Assembly: GCA_029204225.1 (NCBI GenBank) | Contig: CM055112.1 | Coordinates: forward strand, 315,001-379,000 | Length of the DNA: 64,000 nt | Direction: 5' to 3' | Source: Diphasiastrum complanatum | Taxonomy: Eukaryota > Streptophyta > Lycopodiopsida > Lycopodiales > Lycopodiaceae | Shown here: one piece after another, positions 12,358 to 22,980 of the stretch | Numbering within the stretch: the first letter of the stretch is position 1 | How the letters are laid out: each line of letters begins with the position of its first letter | Program-made: the position numbers and the translations under genes | Notes under the pieces: model-generated | Database searches by the model: none | Told to the model about the DNA's origin: nothing | What the model saw: the letters and a program-made list of their open reading frames with translations, nothing else

Positions 12358-13113
12358 TGTGGCATGTGTTTTGTAAGTCCACGTATGAGTATCTATCAAT
12401 AAACTTCAACCATGGCATGTGTTTTGTAAGCCCATGAGTATAAGCTTAAATAATAATAAAATAACTTAAACTTAGATTTAGAACTTAGACTTAGGAAACT
12501 TAAGATTAGAAATATTTTATCTTAAGTTTTCCTATGTTAAGAAACTTTGAAGTTATAAATCCTAAGTTAGAAGTTCTAGAAAGGCTAGATACAGATTAGT
12601 CCCATAAGTTAGTAGATACTTATAAAAGACCCTCCTTGCCATAAAAGGAGAGGTATTTGCCTTGTAAACAACACTTTGAGATTATGCTAAATTGCTCTCT
12701 ATTAAGATTATCATTCTATTTTTTTGTGTTCCCATTGGAAGGTGCATAGCTTGAGGGAAGGTGCTCGGGTCTCCTCTTGTCTCCTTTCATTGGATTATTG
12801 TGGCATGTTTCTATTGGTGTATTTAGTTAGCCGCAGTTTATCTTTCAAACCCTTTGGGTGTTAATTTAGGTCTTAGTTTAGTAATCTTGCTAGTTGGGTT
12901 TGCCTTAGCAAGGGTTTTTATTGTTGTTTTTAATTAGCTTTATTTCCGTTTCGGGCACTAGTTGGGTAAGCCTTAGTGCTCTCATCTTTGTTGATTGTTT
13001 CCGTATTTCCGTTGAAGCTTGTTGTAGAGACTTAGAAAGTGGACGAATCTCTACATCCCTATACTACACCCGTAAGTAGATCTAGCCACCGCACGAACTA
13101 GAAATACTTCCAA
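12358..13113 (+). repeat. Putative LTR of family A
   Basis: Starts TGTGGCATGTG after a purine-rich run and ends TTCCAACA, directly followed by a primer-site-like sequence. It contains TATAAAAGACC near 12620 and a T-rich region after it, as expected for U3-R-U5. A near-duplicate of its first 20 bases occurs at 12413, so the left edge could be 55 bases further right. No second copy in the window confirms the ends. Confidence 0.5.
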
Positions 13114-13114
13114 C

Positions 13115-13128
13115 ATTGGCGTCTTGCC
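13115..13128 (+). other. Putative primer-binding site of family A
   Basis: TGGCGTCTTGCCGC one base after the CA end of the putative LTR. It has the TGG start expected for a tRNA 3' CCA and is not the initiator-Met type used by the other elements here. Which tRNA would match is not determined. Confidence 0.4.
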
Positions 13129-14005
13129 GCTTTTTAAGTATTTTTTATCTAGCTTCTTCTCCCTTTTGTTCTCTTGCTTCTGTGTTGTATGTTTGCTTGT
13201 TTGTCTGTCTCTATCTACCAACAAACAGCACGAGTCGTCTCTCCAGGTCCTACATGAGCTGCGGAGCAACTTATCAAGCCAGGGGGAAGCAACAAAAGAG
13301 TCAACTTGGGCATTTTCTTAAAAAGAAGTGTCCCAAGTGACCTTTTTCCAAACCAACCAAGTATATCAGAATTCGTCAACCTATCTGCAGCCCTAACAGA
13401 CCCTGATCTTTCATTTTATCACCTCCACGAATTCTGACCATGGTTAGATTTTGAGAAAACAGCCTGATATACTGTCAAAATCTCTTATTTCTCACCCAAA
13501 TCTTTGTCCTAGAATTCGCCGGCTTCACTGAGACTAGATCTCATCAAGATTAGTCCTCCAGCAGCTCCACGAATTCTATCTCAGAGGTTTTGCCTGTTTA
13601 CTTGTCAAAAAATCACGTTTTTTCTCATATTCCCTATCTGCTAGTCAAAGCTCTCTGTTAGAATTTGCCATCTAGCCTAAGAAATCGTTCTCAAAGAGTA
13701 CGATTTTCCTGTCCTACCCGCAAATTTTGAAAGTACAATATTTTTTCAAAAAATCTAAAAAAATCACTATTCTGACATTTAGAATTCCCTGTCAGAATTT
13801 GTGAGTATCACAGTTCAATTTATCTGCCTCTCCACAATTTCTCAGCCTGTCCGCGAATTCTATCACGACCAGAAAGACCAGTTTTTTGTCCTACACTATC
13901 AATTTTGCAAGCAAACTACCTTTTTGCCAAATACAGTACTGACTAGCTCATCTTATTCTGCATCATGTCTCGTGACTGTGCTGAATCTTCTAATCCGGCT
14001 CCTCC

Positions 14006-14640
14006 ATGACTAGACACAGGATTCCATGTATCGATGCACCAAAGTATGATGGAGAATCTGACCCAGTCCGATTTCTCCAAGACTTTGATAATGCATGCCA
14101 TTTTTATGGAGATACCTCTGAAACTGAAAAGCTTTGCCTACTTCCTATAGTACTCTATGGAACCACCAAGGAGTGGTACTTGAATCTTTGCCCAGATAAA
14201 CTCTGTTTTCCTCCAGCTTGTAAAAACTGTGGTATTGATTATCACGTAAAGGACTGCCCATCTCGATCTAAGCCAGCTGCTCCTGTCTGTTCAGTGCAAG
14301 TAGAAACCTTACCCATCGAAACTCATCTTGCTTGGGTCTTGACCAGGGCACAAACCCAACGCCAAGCCCCCACACTTGCACCCAGCAAAACTCAACTACA
14401 GGCTATTCCTCCAAGTGAAGATTCCACCCCGATAAATTACCCTCACCCATCTGAAGAAATTCGACTGCATCATCAATATCGCCAGCAAATCCGCAATGCC
14501 AAACAACAATCTTCCACTTCTCATAAAGTACCTCAGACGCTTGAAGGTACCGAAGTTTGGGAAGATTTACTACAAGCCAATGTCACTCTTCCTTTCCATG
14601 TACTATGGAAGCATGCTGGCCAGTGGAAACAATAAATCCA
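14006..14640 (+). pseudogene. Family A gag region
   Basis: Contains a gag core (KYDGESDPVRFLQDF, GTTKEWYLNL) and a zinc-knuckle-like segment (CKNCGIDYHVKDC), then a proline/glutamine-rich tail. The tail runs into the same sequence that opens this window at position 1, which ties copies 1 and 3 to one family. Confidence 0.7.
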
Positions 14641-14834
14641 ATCCAATAACACCACCACTACTAACGAGTGCCTGAAATGCCCTTACATCTAACCAATCCA
14701 CTCAGCGAACAAGGCAACATCAAAATCCCAGCTACCCATCATCAATTTTGTGAAGTTTTAGCAGTACTCGATGGTGGCTCCGGTGTCAATGTCATTTCCA
14801 CATCCCTCATGATAGAATGAAATATGAGAGACAA

Positions 14835-15658
14835 TTTTCATTCAATTTGATAGAGGAAGACTGTTGTTTAGCACTCATTACCTTTACACACCTTTTCCAA
14901 AAGTGGTACTGGCTGCTTACAAAATGTCTGTTGACAACCAGGTTTTTACTCGACTCCATTTCATTCAAAATAAGTCAATAATGTATCAACTTAACAGCTT
15001 TTAATAGTTGTCTTCTTGGAGAACAATCTAAATACTACATAAATATAGCAATCTATGTTGGTATATTGCGATAGGGTTTGAGGTTTAGGATTTAGGATTT
15101 AGGCTTTAAAATTTAGAGTTCAAGGTTCAAAGTTTAGAATTTAGGTTTTAAAGTTTATGGTTTTGGCCATGAATGAGTGACGTAATGAACTTCCAATAGC
15201 TTCATTTTGATCAGCAAAACCAGCGAAGAATGCTAGTACAAATCCAATATCAAAACAATGCTCACTAATGTAACTAGTTTTACCATATCTTGACAATTTG
15301 CACACATTCACATGAAATTTCTCAAACATGAGATAGTACAAGTAAAGTAAACTTGAAAAACACTTTCTTGCTGTTCCTTTGACCTTACTTGAGTCTTCAA
15401 TAAGCTACCAAGATAGATCCATAACATCTTTTCCAACTACCTCTCCTTTGATGCTCTTGACTAGCTCCAAATTGCCCACTTCCCTTTTGAGTAGTTGAAG
15501 CCCTTTGAGATCAACCTCTTGATCTTAAACTTGACCATCAAAGTCATTGAACAAACTTTGTTTTCCAGATCCATTACTTTATTTTACAACAAAATAAGAT
15601 CCATCCACTTGCATAGCTCCATCTACACAAGAAGATCCTCCAAAAGATATTCCACTCT
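14835..15658. other. Unassigned stretch between family A copy 3 and copia element D1
   Basis: No convincing coding on either strand. Holds a degenerate telomere-like repeat (15072-15165). The right part may be a worn 3' section of the copia element that follows, but I cannot show it. Confidence 0.4.
15072..15165 (+). repeat. Degenerate TTTAGG-type tandem repeat
   Basis: About 12 imperfect units of the form TTTAGGA/TTTAGGC/TTTAAAG. The plant telomere unit is TTTAGGG, so this resembles a decayed interstitial telomere-like tract; a chance AT-rich 7-mer repeat is also possible. Confidence 0.5.
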
Positions 15659-16312
15659 TCATAAGAGCTTGATACGCAAGATCCATTGCTTGGATCCACT
15701 CCTTTCTTTCCTTGTTTGATCTACACTTGTAGGTTCATCCAAAGAGGCTAGGAAAGCAACATAGTTTCCAGAAACTACTTGCTTACCCTTTTGATCATAT
15801 GTGAGCCTTGAAGGTACTTGTCTTTCCCTTGATGTTCTCCTTGGCTTTTGACTTGATGAAGGTCCATCATCATCACCATCCAAAGTAGGATCCTTTTCAT
15901 CAACATCAAGAATGTTAGATCCATCCACATCACCATAAATCATGCTTGAAGACACTTTTGAAATGTTTCCCTCATCAAAAATAACATCTCTACCACCAAT
16001 CACTTTGTTAATAGAAGGAATGTAAACCTTGTAGGCTTTACTCACCTCACTATATCCAACAAAAATACCTCTTCTTGAAGATGGATCCTCTTTGGTCCTA
16101 TCATCAAGAGTAATGTTGACATAGCATGTGCATCCAAAGGTTCTTAGAAAGTTGACACTCGGCCTCCTCTTGAATAGCATCTCAAAAGGTGTCCTTCCAT
16201 CCAAAATATTACTCAGCCACCTACTGCACGAGAAATTGGCACACAACAAAGCTTGATCTTCTCGTATAAGGTAGTCTATGTGACTTAGACAAAGCACAAG
16301 ACTCACAAACAT
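15659..16312 (-). pseudogene. D1 integrase C-terminal region
   Basis: Contains GRTPFEMLFKRRPSV, LRTFGCTCYVN and RGIFVGYSEVSKAYKVY, which are standard copia integrase C-terminal landmarks, followed by an acidic, serine-rich linker with SRERQVPSRLTYD. Part of a fossil. Confidence 0.8.
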
Positions 16313-16592
16313 ATTTGATGCCTCTTAAGGAACTTGGAAGACCTGCCACAATTTTTTTCCTAGCCATTACCTCCAATGACTTGAAGTTGAGGTGTCCCAT
16401 CCTTTTATGTCAAACCTCTTGAATAGGTATTTGCTCCCTTGCAATACATCCAACTTGTTTAGCAATAACACAAGCATCTAGTTTGAACAATTTCCCTTGC
16501 CTTTTACCTTTTTCCAACCAAGACATCCTTCCTTTTGATCATACAAGCATCTCCATCAAACTCCACCTTGAGGCCTTTACTTAGCATTTGAT

Positions 16593-16919
16593 TCACACTA
16601 AGCAAATTCTTGGTAATAGATGGAATAAACAAGACATCCTCCAAATAAACATTCCTATTTGTAGAGAGAGAAACAAGACATCCTCCAAATGAACATTCCT
16701 ATTTGTGCCAATCCCTTTGATTGCACACTCATCATCATTGGTCATGTAGATCACCCTCTTGTCATCTCCATATGCCAACAAAGAAGTGAAGCACCCTTTG
16801 CGAAAGGTCATGTGTGAACTTGCTCCACTATCAATCCACCAAGGATCTAGATCTCCATCATTAGCAAGCATACATGAAGACATCACAAAAGCATCATCAT
16901 TTGCATCTTGAATATCCAA
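16593..16919 (-). pseudogene. D1 protease region
   Basis: Copia protease active site WWIDSGASSHMTFRKGCF with the downstream DDKRVIYMTNDDECAIKGIG segment. Lies between gag and integrase parts on the same strand. Confidence 0.8.
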
Positions 16920-17187
16920 ACCATCCTTATCAAGAGTAAGATTACCTTGCTTGTCTCCTTGATCTCTCTTCTTCTTATAGCACTCACTTGCAAAGTGTCC
17001 TTTGATTCCACAATAGAAGCACTTGAGCTTTTATCTATCCTTCTTTTTTTCACTTGAAGAAGCATCCATTTGGTCTTGCCCTTTAGACCACTTACTTTTG
17101 GTTTTGCCCTTTAATTTGCCCTTTGTGAACATAGCATCCTCTTGAAGTGTTGATGTAAATCCATCTCTTGCTTGAAGCCTATATTCT

Positions 17188-17637
17188 TCATTGATCAAGA
17201 TCTCTTGAAAGGTCCATCAAACTTGGCAAAGTCTTTTGAATAGCAATACTTTGAACAATGTTAGCATGAGCATCCAACAAGCCATTAAGAATCACTTGAA
17301 TAAGCTCTCCTTCCTTAATGCTTTCATCAATGCAAGCCAACTCATCATTCAATGCTTTCATCCTCAAAACAAAAGTACTTGGACTTTCCTCATTCTTTTT
17401 TAAACAAGAAAAAATTTTCCTTCTTAGAGTCAACACTCTAGAAGTAGACTTGGATTCATAAAGCTTCTTCAATGAATCCCAAGCTTCCAAAAATGATGTG
17501 CACTTACCAACTTCCTTGAGAAGCTCATTGGTAACATTCATCTCTATCATGTGTAGAGCCTTCTTGGCCCTCTTATCATACCATACTAGATCTTGTTGTT
17601 TTGCTGGTCTCTCCTCCAAACCTACAACAATATCCAA
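17188..17637 (-). pseudogene. D1 gag region (UBN2 type)
   Basis: Contains KAKKALHMI-like and LKKLYESKSTSRVLTLRRK segments, then MKALNDELACIDESIKEG, typical of copia gag polyproteins. The copy at 33876-34448 is clearly related. Confidence 0.8.
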
Positions 17638-17799
17638 AACATCATGTGTAGAGCCTTCTTGGCCCTCTTATCATACCATACTAGATATTGTTGTGTTGTT
17701 GGTCTCTCCTCCAAACCTCCAGAAGTGATTCCATCCTCACTTTCCACAATGAATAGTTGCCTGAGGTTACCCTATCATTGGCTTCCAACATGACTCCAA

Positions 17800-18402
17800 T
17801 TGAGGTTGCCATGTAGCAATGACCTGCTCTTATTTTTCAACCTATTTCAATGCATAAAGCACTCCTTTGAGCAACAACAAATATTCTCAAAGAAAATTAG
17901 CAAGATTTGAAATTATCTCACAAATTTTCTTCTAGCACTTATACCAAGCAAATCAACACATAGAATCATGGAATCTTGATCAACCTATAATCTATCCTCA
18001 ATCTAATGACTTTTGTCACTTCCTAAGATTTAAACACACTCAAATGAAGTCCAAAAACCTCACTATTTAGATATCCAATCAAAATTAGGGTTTTGACAAA
18101 ATCACAAAAAATTGACTATTCCAAATCTACATGCAAATGCTGAAAATTTGATATGCAATCTAATAGCCACCACTTAGGCTGATTTTAATGAATCAAAAAT
18201 CGGCCAAATCCAGTATGTGAAATAAAAAATCAGAATTGATCAAGTTTGTACACCTATTTAGGGTTTTGATCTACAAAAGATCCAATCTACAAAAGCAAAG
18301 AACACGATTTTGGTGTAGAATCCCCTCTAGCATGCTCTAGCCTTGATATATTCACCAAATCATTGATAGATCTAATTTCCTCCTTCATAACATAAAACAC
18401 AA
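17800..18402 (-). other. Leader of copia element D1
   Basis: AT-rich sequence between gag and the primer-binding site; no coding seen. Its minus-strand reading leads from the primer site towards gag. Confidence 0.5.
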
Positions 18403-18414
18403 GCTCTGATACCA
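18403..18414 (-). other. Primer-binding site of D1 (initiator tRNA-Met)
   Basis: Exact TGGTATCAGAGC on the minus strand, immediately next to the LTR end. Confidence 0.8.
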
Positions 18415-18871
18415 TGTGAAGAATTTCAGATCATTATGATCCAATCCACTTGACAGATCTTGGGTTACAAAGAGAATTACTCTACCAATCTCACCAATGT
18501 AGAAAAATCAGCATTTACACACAAAATGAGATACAAAACTCTAATAGAACTTGATCAAACTTGAATGAAATGATAAAGTATTGTTGTTGTCATATAAAAC
18601 CACCACGCTACTGTATTTCACACGTGTGGATCCGAAAATAACAAATATAGAATATTTTGCACATAGAATTGCATGCAATCATAAGTATAGTGCACCAATG
18701 GATAGTAGAACCCAAGGGGTATAAGCATGAAATGAGATAGAGAATAGAGAAGATATATCTCTCCATGAGTTAAATCATTTTATAACAGGTCCAAACCCTA
18801 TTTGGCCACTTGGCTTTCCCACCGAAATGCTAACACTACTATTTTTTGTTCTAGATTCAAAGTACCCAACA
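18415..18871 (-). repeat. 5' LTR of D1
   Basis: Minus-strand sequence starts TGTTGGGTACTTTG and ends AATTCTTCACA directly against the primer site, length 457 bp. The outer end is inferred from the TGTTGG start; no second LTR is available to confirm it. Confidence 0.6.
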
Positions 18872-19067
18872 TTCAAATTTAAATCTACTCAAACTTGTCT
18901 TCTAACTTTCTCACACTTTTAAAAAGTGTTTATTCAAATGACATTTAGACTAATGAACTTTGAAAAGTCAATCTCTAAGTCTAAAAACAAAGTTGGCCTC
19001 AATATGCCAAATATGGAAATATAGCAAATATGATCAAACTAGTTGAATCTTTCACAAATATTAATTG

Positions 19068-19172
<105 letters not shown>

Positions 19173-19293
19173 TCTATCTCATTGTGGACCGTAGGGTTAA
19201 TGGATGTAGTGTTAAATGTGTAATGTTAATTCTTAGGGATAATGGATGTTAAAGTTAGATGTGGATCTTCCATTCATGCTGAAATTTAAGATA

Positions 19294-19356
19294 TGCTACC
19301 GCTCTCACGGGATCGAACCTCCGCGTGATGACTAACTTCATCTCCTTGATGCTAGA
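19294..19356 (-). ncRNA. tRNA-like segment, possibly a SINE head or tRNA relic
   Basis: The minus strand holds a good pol III B box (GGTTCGATCCC) with an A-box-like TAGCATCAAGG about 35 bases upstream. The T-stem pairs poorly, so a functional tRNA is unlikely. No flanking duplication was found by eye. Confidence 0.3.
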
Positions 19357-19394
19357 TTGCTTGGATCTTGGATCAAGGGTAGGCTAGGAAATAA

Positions 19395-20340
19395 ATCCCA
19401 CTACAGAGCCAGAATCTGAACAAGAGCGTGAGCCATCATCTGAATCTACATCTACACCATCTGAGCCACATCTGAACATAGTTCTGAGTCAGATCCTGAC
19501 CCATTTAATCCACCGGATCCACCGCTTGAACTACCTAATAATATGGCGAACCCAACGCCACCCACATCTACCAAAATCAGATACGATTTCTTTAAGAGGT
19601 CATCATCTGAGGATGCGGATAGTTACTTGTCCCAGTTTGAGTCTATTACTATAGCTAACAAAGAACATATAGATGAGGACAAAGTTTGGCTACTACCAAG
19701 CCTTCTGCATAAGCAGGCGAAGATCTAGTATAGCCAGTTAGTGCCAAAAATGGTTAACACTTGAAACGCGCTGAAGACATCATTTCTTAAACAGTTTAGA
19801 GAGATAGGCTATTCCACTACATTGTTAACACAGCTGAATTCTATAGAGAAAAAGTTGAAGGAGTCACTTAGGAAATATACTCGTAGAGTTAAGAACCTGA
19901 TAGGAAAGTTAGGGGCACAATATCCTGTACCTATGCAAAATGAATGGTCCTTGGGTGGATTTTCCAAGAAAAATGGACCGATATTGTCGTCAAAAACTTA
20001 TGACTTCATTAGAGGATGTTATAGTGTCTGCGAAAAATGAAACCTCCCGAAATTCTAGAAGAAGGAGGAACAATAGAAAGAGTAGTAAGAAACATAAACA
20101 AAAATGAACAAAAGAATCAGAATCATCCACTGAGTCTGAATCAAAATCTGATTCCGCGGATGAAGAAGAGTCTTCTGATTACTCATCATATTCCTCTTCA
20201 TCAGAAGAAAAATCCACCTTTAGAAAATCAAAAAGTAAAAATTTAAATAGGAAAAGGAGGAATGAGAAGTCTGAAAAGATGGACCCTTTAAGGAAGAGTG
20301 TAGAACTCTTGGCAAAAGACATGGGAAATGTTACATACCT
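19395..20340 (+). mobile_element. Ty3/gypsy gag fragment
   Basis: Serine/glutamate/proline-rich start, then a gag core (KIRYDFFKRSSSEDADSYL, SQFESITIANKEHIDEDKV) and an arginine/lysine- and serine-rich tail. It ends just before the LTR of element I. Broken fragment; no LTR or pol of its own is seen. Confidence 0.6.
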
Positions 20341-20383
20341 ATGTAACTACTAGTACTTCAGTGACTCCTATATGTCCATTTAG

Positions 20384-21433
20384 TGTTGGGGACTAAATGG
20401 CAAGTTGCCCTTGGATAAGAGGTACTCTTAGGATTAAGGGTAGGTGCCTTTGGATAAGGGTAGACAAGTGACTATACCTTGGTCGGAGGTATGGAATCAA
20501 GTTACCCTTGGATAAGACGTACCCTTAGAATTAAGGATATGTACCTTTAAATTAAGGTATTGGTGTCCTTGGATAAGGGCAGGTAGGTGTCTATGCCTTG
20601 GTCAGAGGTATGGAACCTAGTGAGATGTTAGAAAGTCATTACCATGGGTGTATTGGATATTTTTCCTAAACTTCGGGCCTCAGCCTTGAACCATAGCACT
20701 TTATTGGTCTTGGACCAAAGTATACAAGCACAACTTGGGCAATGGGACCTAGTAGGAGAGCGCCCTTCCAAAGGGTCCATTGCATTCCCAACTAACACAA
20801 GAAAAGCATTCAAAGAGTCATAGGTTATGGAAGAAGTCTCTTGACCTTCCATAAGCCTATGAAGGTTCTTTAACTCCCTAGGCCTCTCTCTTTCGGTTGC
20901 ACATGGAACTCCATAGTGTATTGGAGGGTGCCAATTGCCATCTATATGAGGGGAGGAGGGTGCCCATTGGGAGGGGAAGAGATCTCTCTCGTTTGTTATG
21001 CTTATGCTCTAGTGTGGCTACTAGTGTATATAGAGTGTTTTCTTGTGTGTAGTATGCTTAGGATTTGGATCTTGCTTATGGTATGGGACATAAGTAGAGT
21101 TTGGATCTTGATTATGCTATGGTTTGTGGTGGTATGCTTGTGATTAGTTATTGGTTAGCAAGGGGGTGCTAGATTAGCTAAGTTGCAGGATTGCATGTGC
21201 TAGCTAGCTATGATTAGATGGTGAATACTTGAGGCCATTTGTTATCTAGCTTTGTGATTAAGATTAGGGACACATGTGGAGGAGAGATCCATGGAGGCTT
21301 GAAGATCCTTACTTGCATGTGAAGGCATCTTAGCTTGGAGTTGGGGAGCATCTTGGAGCTTGCAGGTTACTTGGAGGACCTTTAGAGGCACTACCTTTGG
21401 ATTAGGAAGACTTCTTGACTTCATTTGTAATAG
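20384..21433 (+). repeat. 5' LTR of element I
   Basis: About 1.05 kb from TGTTGGGGAC to the base before the primer site; the exact 3' end is uncertain because a clear CA does not abut the primer site. Its first part contains an imperfect tandem repeat. Confidence 0.55.
20397..20620 (+). repeat. Imperfect tandem repeat in the LTR of element I
   Basis: Two units of about 93 and 119 bases built on the words CCTTGGATAAG, GATTAAGG and CCTTGGTCNGAGGTATGGAA, plus the start of a third. Tandem repeats in U3 often carry enhancer elements in LTR retrotransposons; function here is untested. Confidence 0.65.
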
Positions 21434-21445
21434 TGGTATCAGAGC
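21434..21445 (+). other. Primer-binding site of element I (initiator tRNA-Met)
   Basis: Exact TGGTATCAGAGC downstream of the LTR. Confidence 0.8.
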
Positions 21446-22980
21446 TAGACAAAGGATGATAATCTTTCTAACCTTCTTCAAGTTCTATTAAGATCACAAA
21501 CTAGGACAGATTATTGGCTTTTTTAGTAGTAGGAAGCTTGTATTTGAAGTACCCAATAAATCTAGTTCTCTTGTTAAAGAGTAGTGACGCTTATAGAATT
21601 GTTTAAGGGCTGATTTTTTATTATATTAGAGAAGTTTGAATGTGGGCTTTTGGTTTTAAATCTTTTTGAAAGAGGATTTGTGGAATGATTAGAGGAAGTC
21701 TTCCTCTACATCCACAAAAAAATTTGTGGAAAAAGTTTGATTCTAGCTTGTGTTTTTGATCAAAACTAGTGTTTTTTTTTGCATAATTCTAATTTTCATT
21801 TTGAGGTTCTGTTTTTCAGACCTGTAAATCTGAAAATCAGACTGAAAAGTGAAGTTTTCATAAGGACTTCATTAGTTATACCTTTTTACCTACTAGTTTA
21901 ATGTTGTGGGCAATGTAGGAAGGAAAAGGTAGTGTAACTTTATGCATAAAAAAGGTTTTGAAGTTTTGTTTTTTTGTCATTTTAAAGTTCTAATTTTCAA
22001 ACCTATAAATCTGAAAAACAGATCAGAAAAGTGAAGTTTTCATAGAATTTCATTAGTTTTCCATTTCTAATCACTAGTTTCATGGATTTGAAGAACTAGG
22101 AAAGTGAGAAATGTGAAAATTTGTGTTGAATTTGAAATGACAAAGGGAAATGGAATTGGAATGAGAACTTTATGTGAACATTAGCTTGAAGTAGTTAATT
22201 GAAGTTTACATAAAGATTTGTTTTGATTTTTGCTTTGGATTGAGGCAAAAGTAGAAAAATTATTTGGTGTAGTTTTCTCTTAAGGTTGGATTGAGCTTGC
22301 AAAAAGTAGGCTTAAGTACGTAAGAATTGAAGCATTTCTATCATTCTAATTGGATTTACTTTTTGTTGTATTGTATAATAGGAAAACACACAAGCAACCC
22401 CAATGGATCAAACCAATGAAACCCCATCATTTGATCTATCAAACCCATCCAATGTGGCACAAGCTCTTGAGCTTTTATACCAACAAATTCAAGCCACTAA
22501 TAAACAACTTCTTCAAACTAATTAAAAGAACCAAGACTTAGAGTCTAGGTTAGCTAACCAGAAGAAGCATGTAGTTCCACCTCCCGTAAAATTGTTTAAG
22601 AGGGAGAAGAAAGATGGGAACTTGCAAGTGGTACGTTCATGGCATAATGTGTGGAACAAATACATTGCCATGAACCAATTCCCCAAATGTGAAAAGTTGT
22701 CCACTATAACTATGTTCCTTGAAGAAAGAGCCTTAGTATGGTGGGGTGACCTACTTGCAAAAGGTAATCAACCTTGAACATGGGATGATTTTTGCATAGT
22801 TTATAGGGAATACTTCCTACCACTATTAGATGACTATGAACACTTTCAAAAGTTGAGTCATTTAACAATGAATAAAGGTTTGGAACAATTTATTCAAGAT
22901 TTTCATGAGTACCTGAATCCACTTTATAGTGACATTCCACCAAAGGTACAAATGTTAATGTTTATTGATGGGTTACCAAT

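Larger units (their letters stand above)
8232..13113 (+). mobile_element. Ty3/gypsy family A copy 2: integrase end, accessory frame, LTR (broken)
   Basis: Begins inside the integrase C-terminal region, homologous to position 3112 of copy 1, and runs through the spacer, the TATA-like box and the long accessory frame to a putative LTR. Divergence from copy 1 is modest by eye. Upstream pol is absent here. Fossil. Confidence 0.75.
13114..14834 (+). mobile_element. Ty3/gypsy family A copy 3: primer site, leader, gag (broken)
   Basis: Follows the putative LTR without a gap. Contains a primer-site-like TGGCGTCTTGCCGC at 13115, an approximately 870-bp leader with recurring CGAATTC words, gag (14006-14640), and the start of the protease region, matching positions 1-255. 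It stops at about 14834. Fossil. Confidence 0.7.
15659..18871 (-). mobile_element. Ty1/copia LTR retrotransposon D1 (broken)
   Basis: On the minus strand, in order: 5' LTR (18415-18871), initiator-Met primer site (18403-18414), leader, gag, protease, and the C-terminal part of integrase. No RT or RNase H part is recognised. The order gag-protease-integrase marks Ty1/copia. A related gag/protease fragment lies at 33390-34330. Broken in several places. Confidence 0.8.
20384..22980 (+). mobile_element. LTR retrotransposon fragment I: LTR, primer site, leader, Ty3-type gag
   Basis: The LTR starts TGTTGGGGAC at 20384 and is followed by an exact initiator-Met primer site at 21434, an AT-rich leader with no coding (21446-22402), and a Ty3-type gag core from 22403 (NLQVVRSWHNVWNKYIAMNQ, MFLEERALVWWGDLLAKG). 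At about 22980 the sequence passes into copia gag (element J). Broken. Confidence 0.7.

Noticed and set aside
20397-20620. CRISPR-like array
   Set aside because: Units are long, imperfect and contiguous without spacers, within a eukaryotic LTR.
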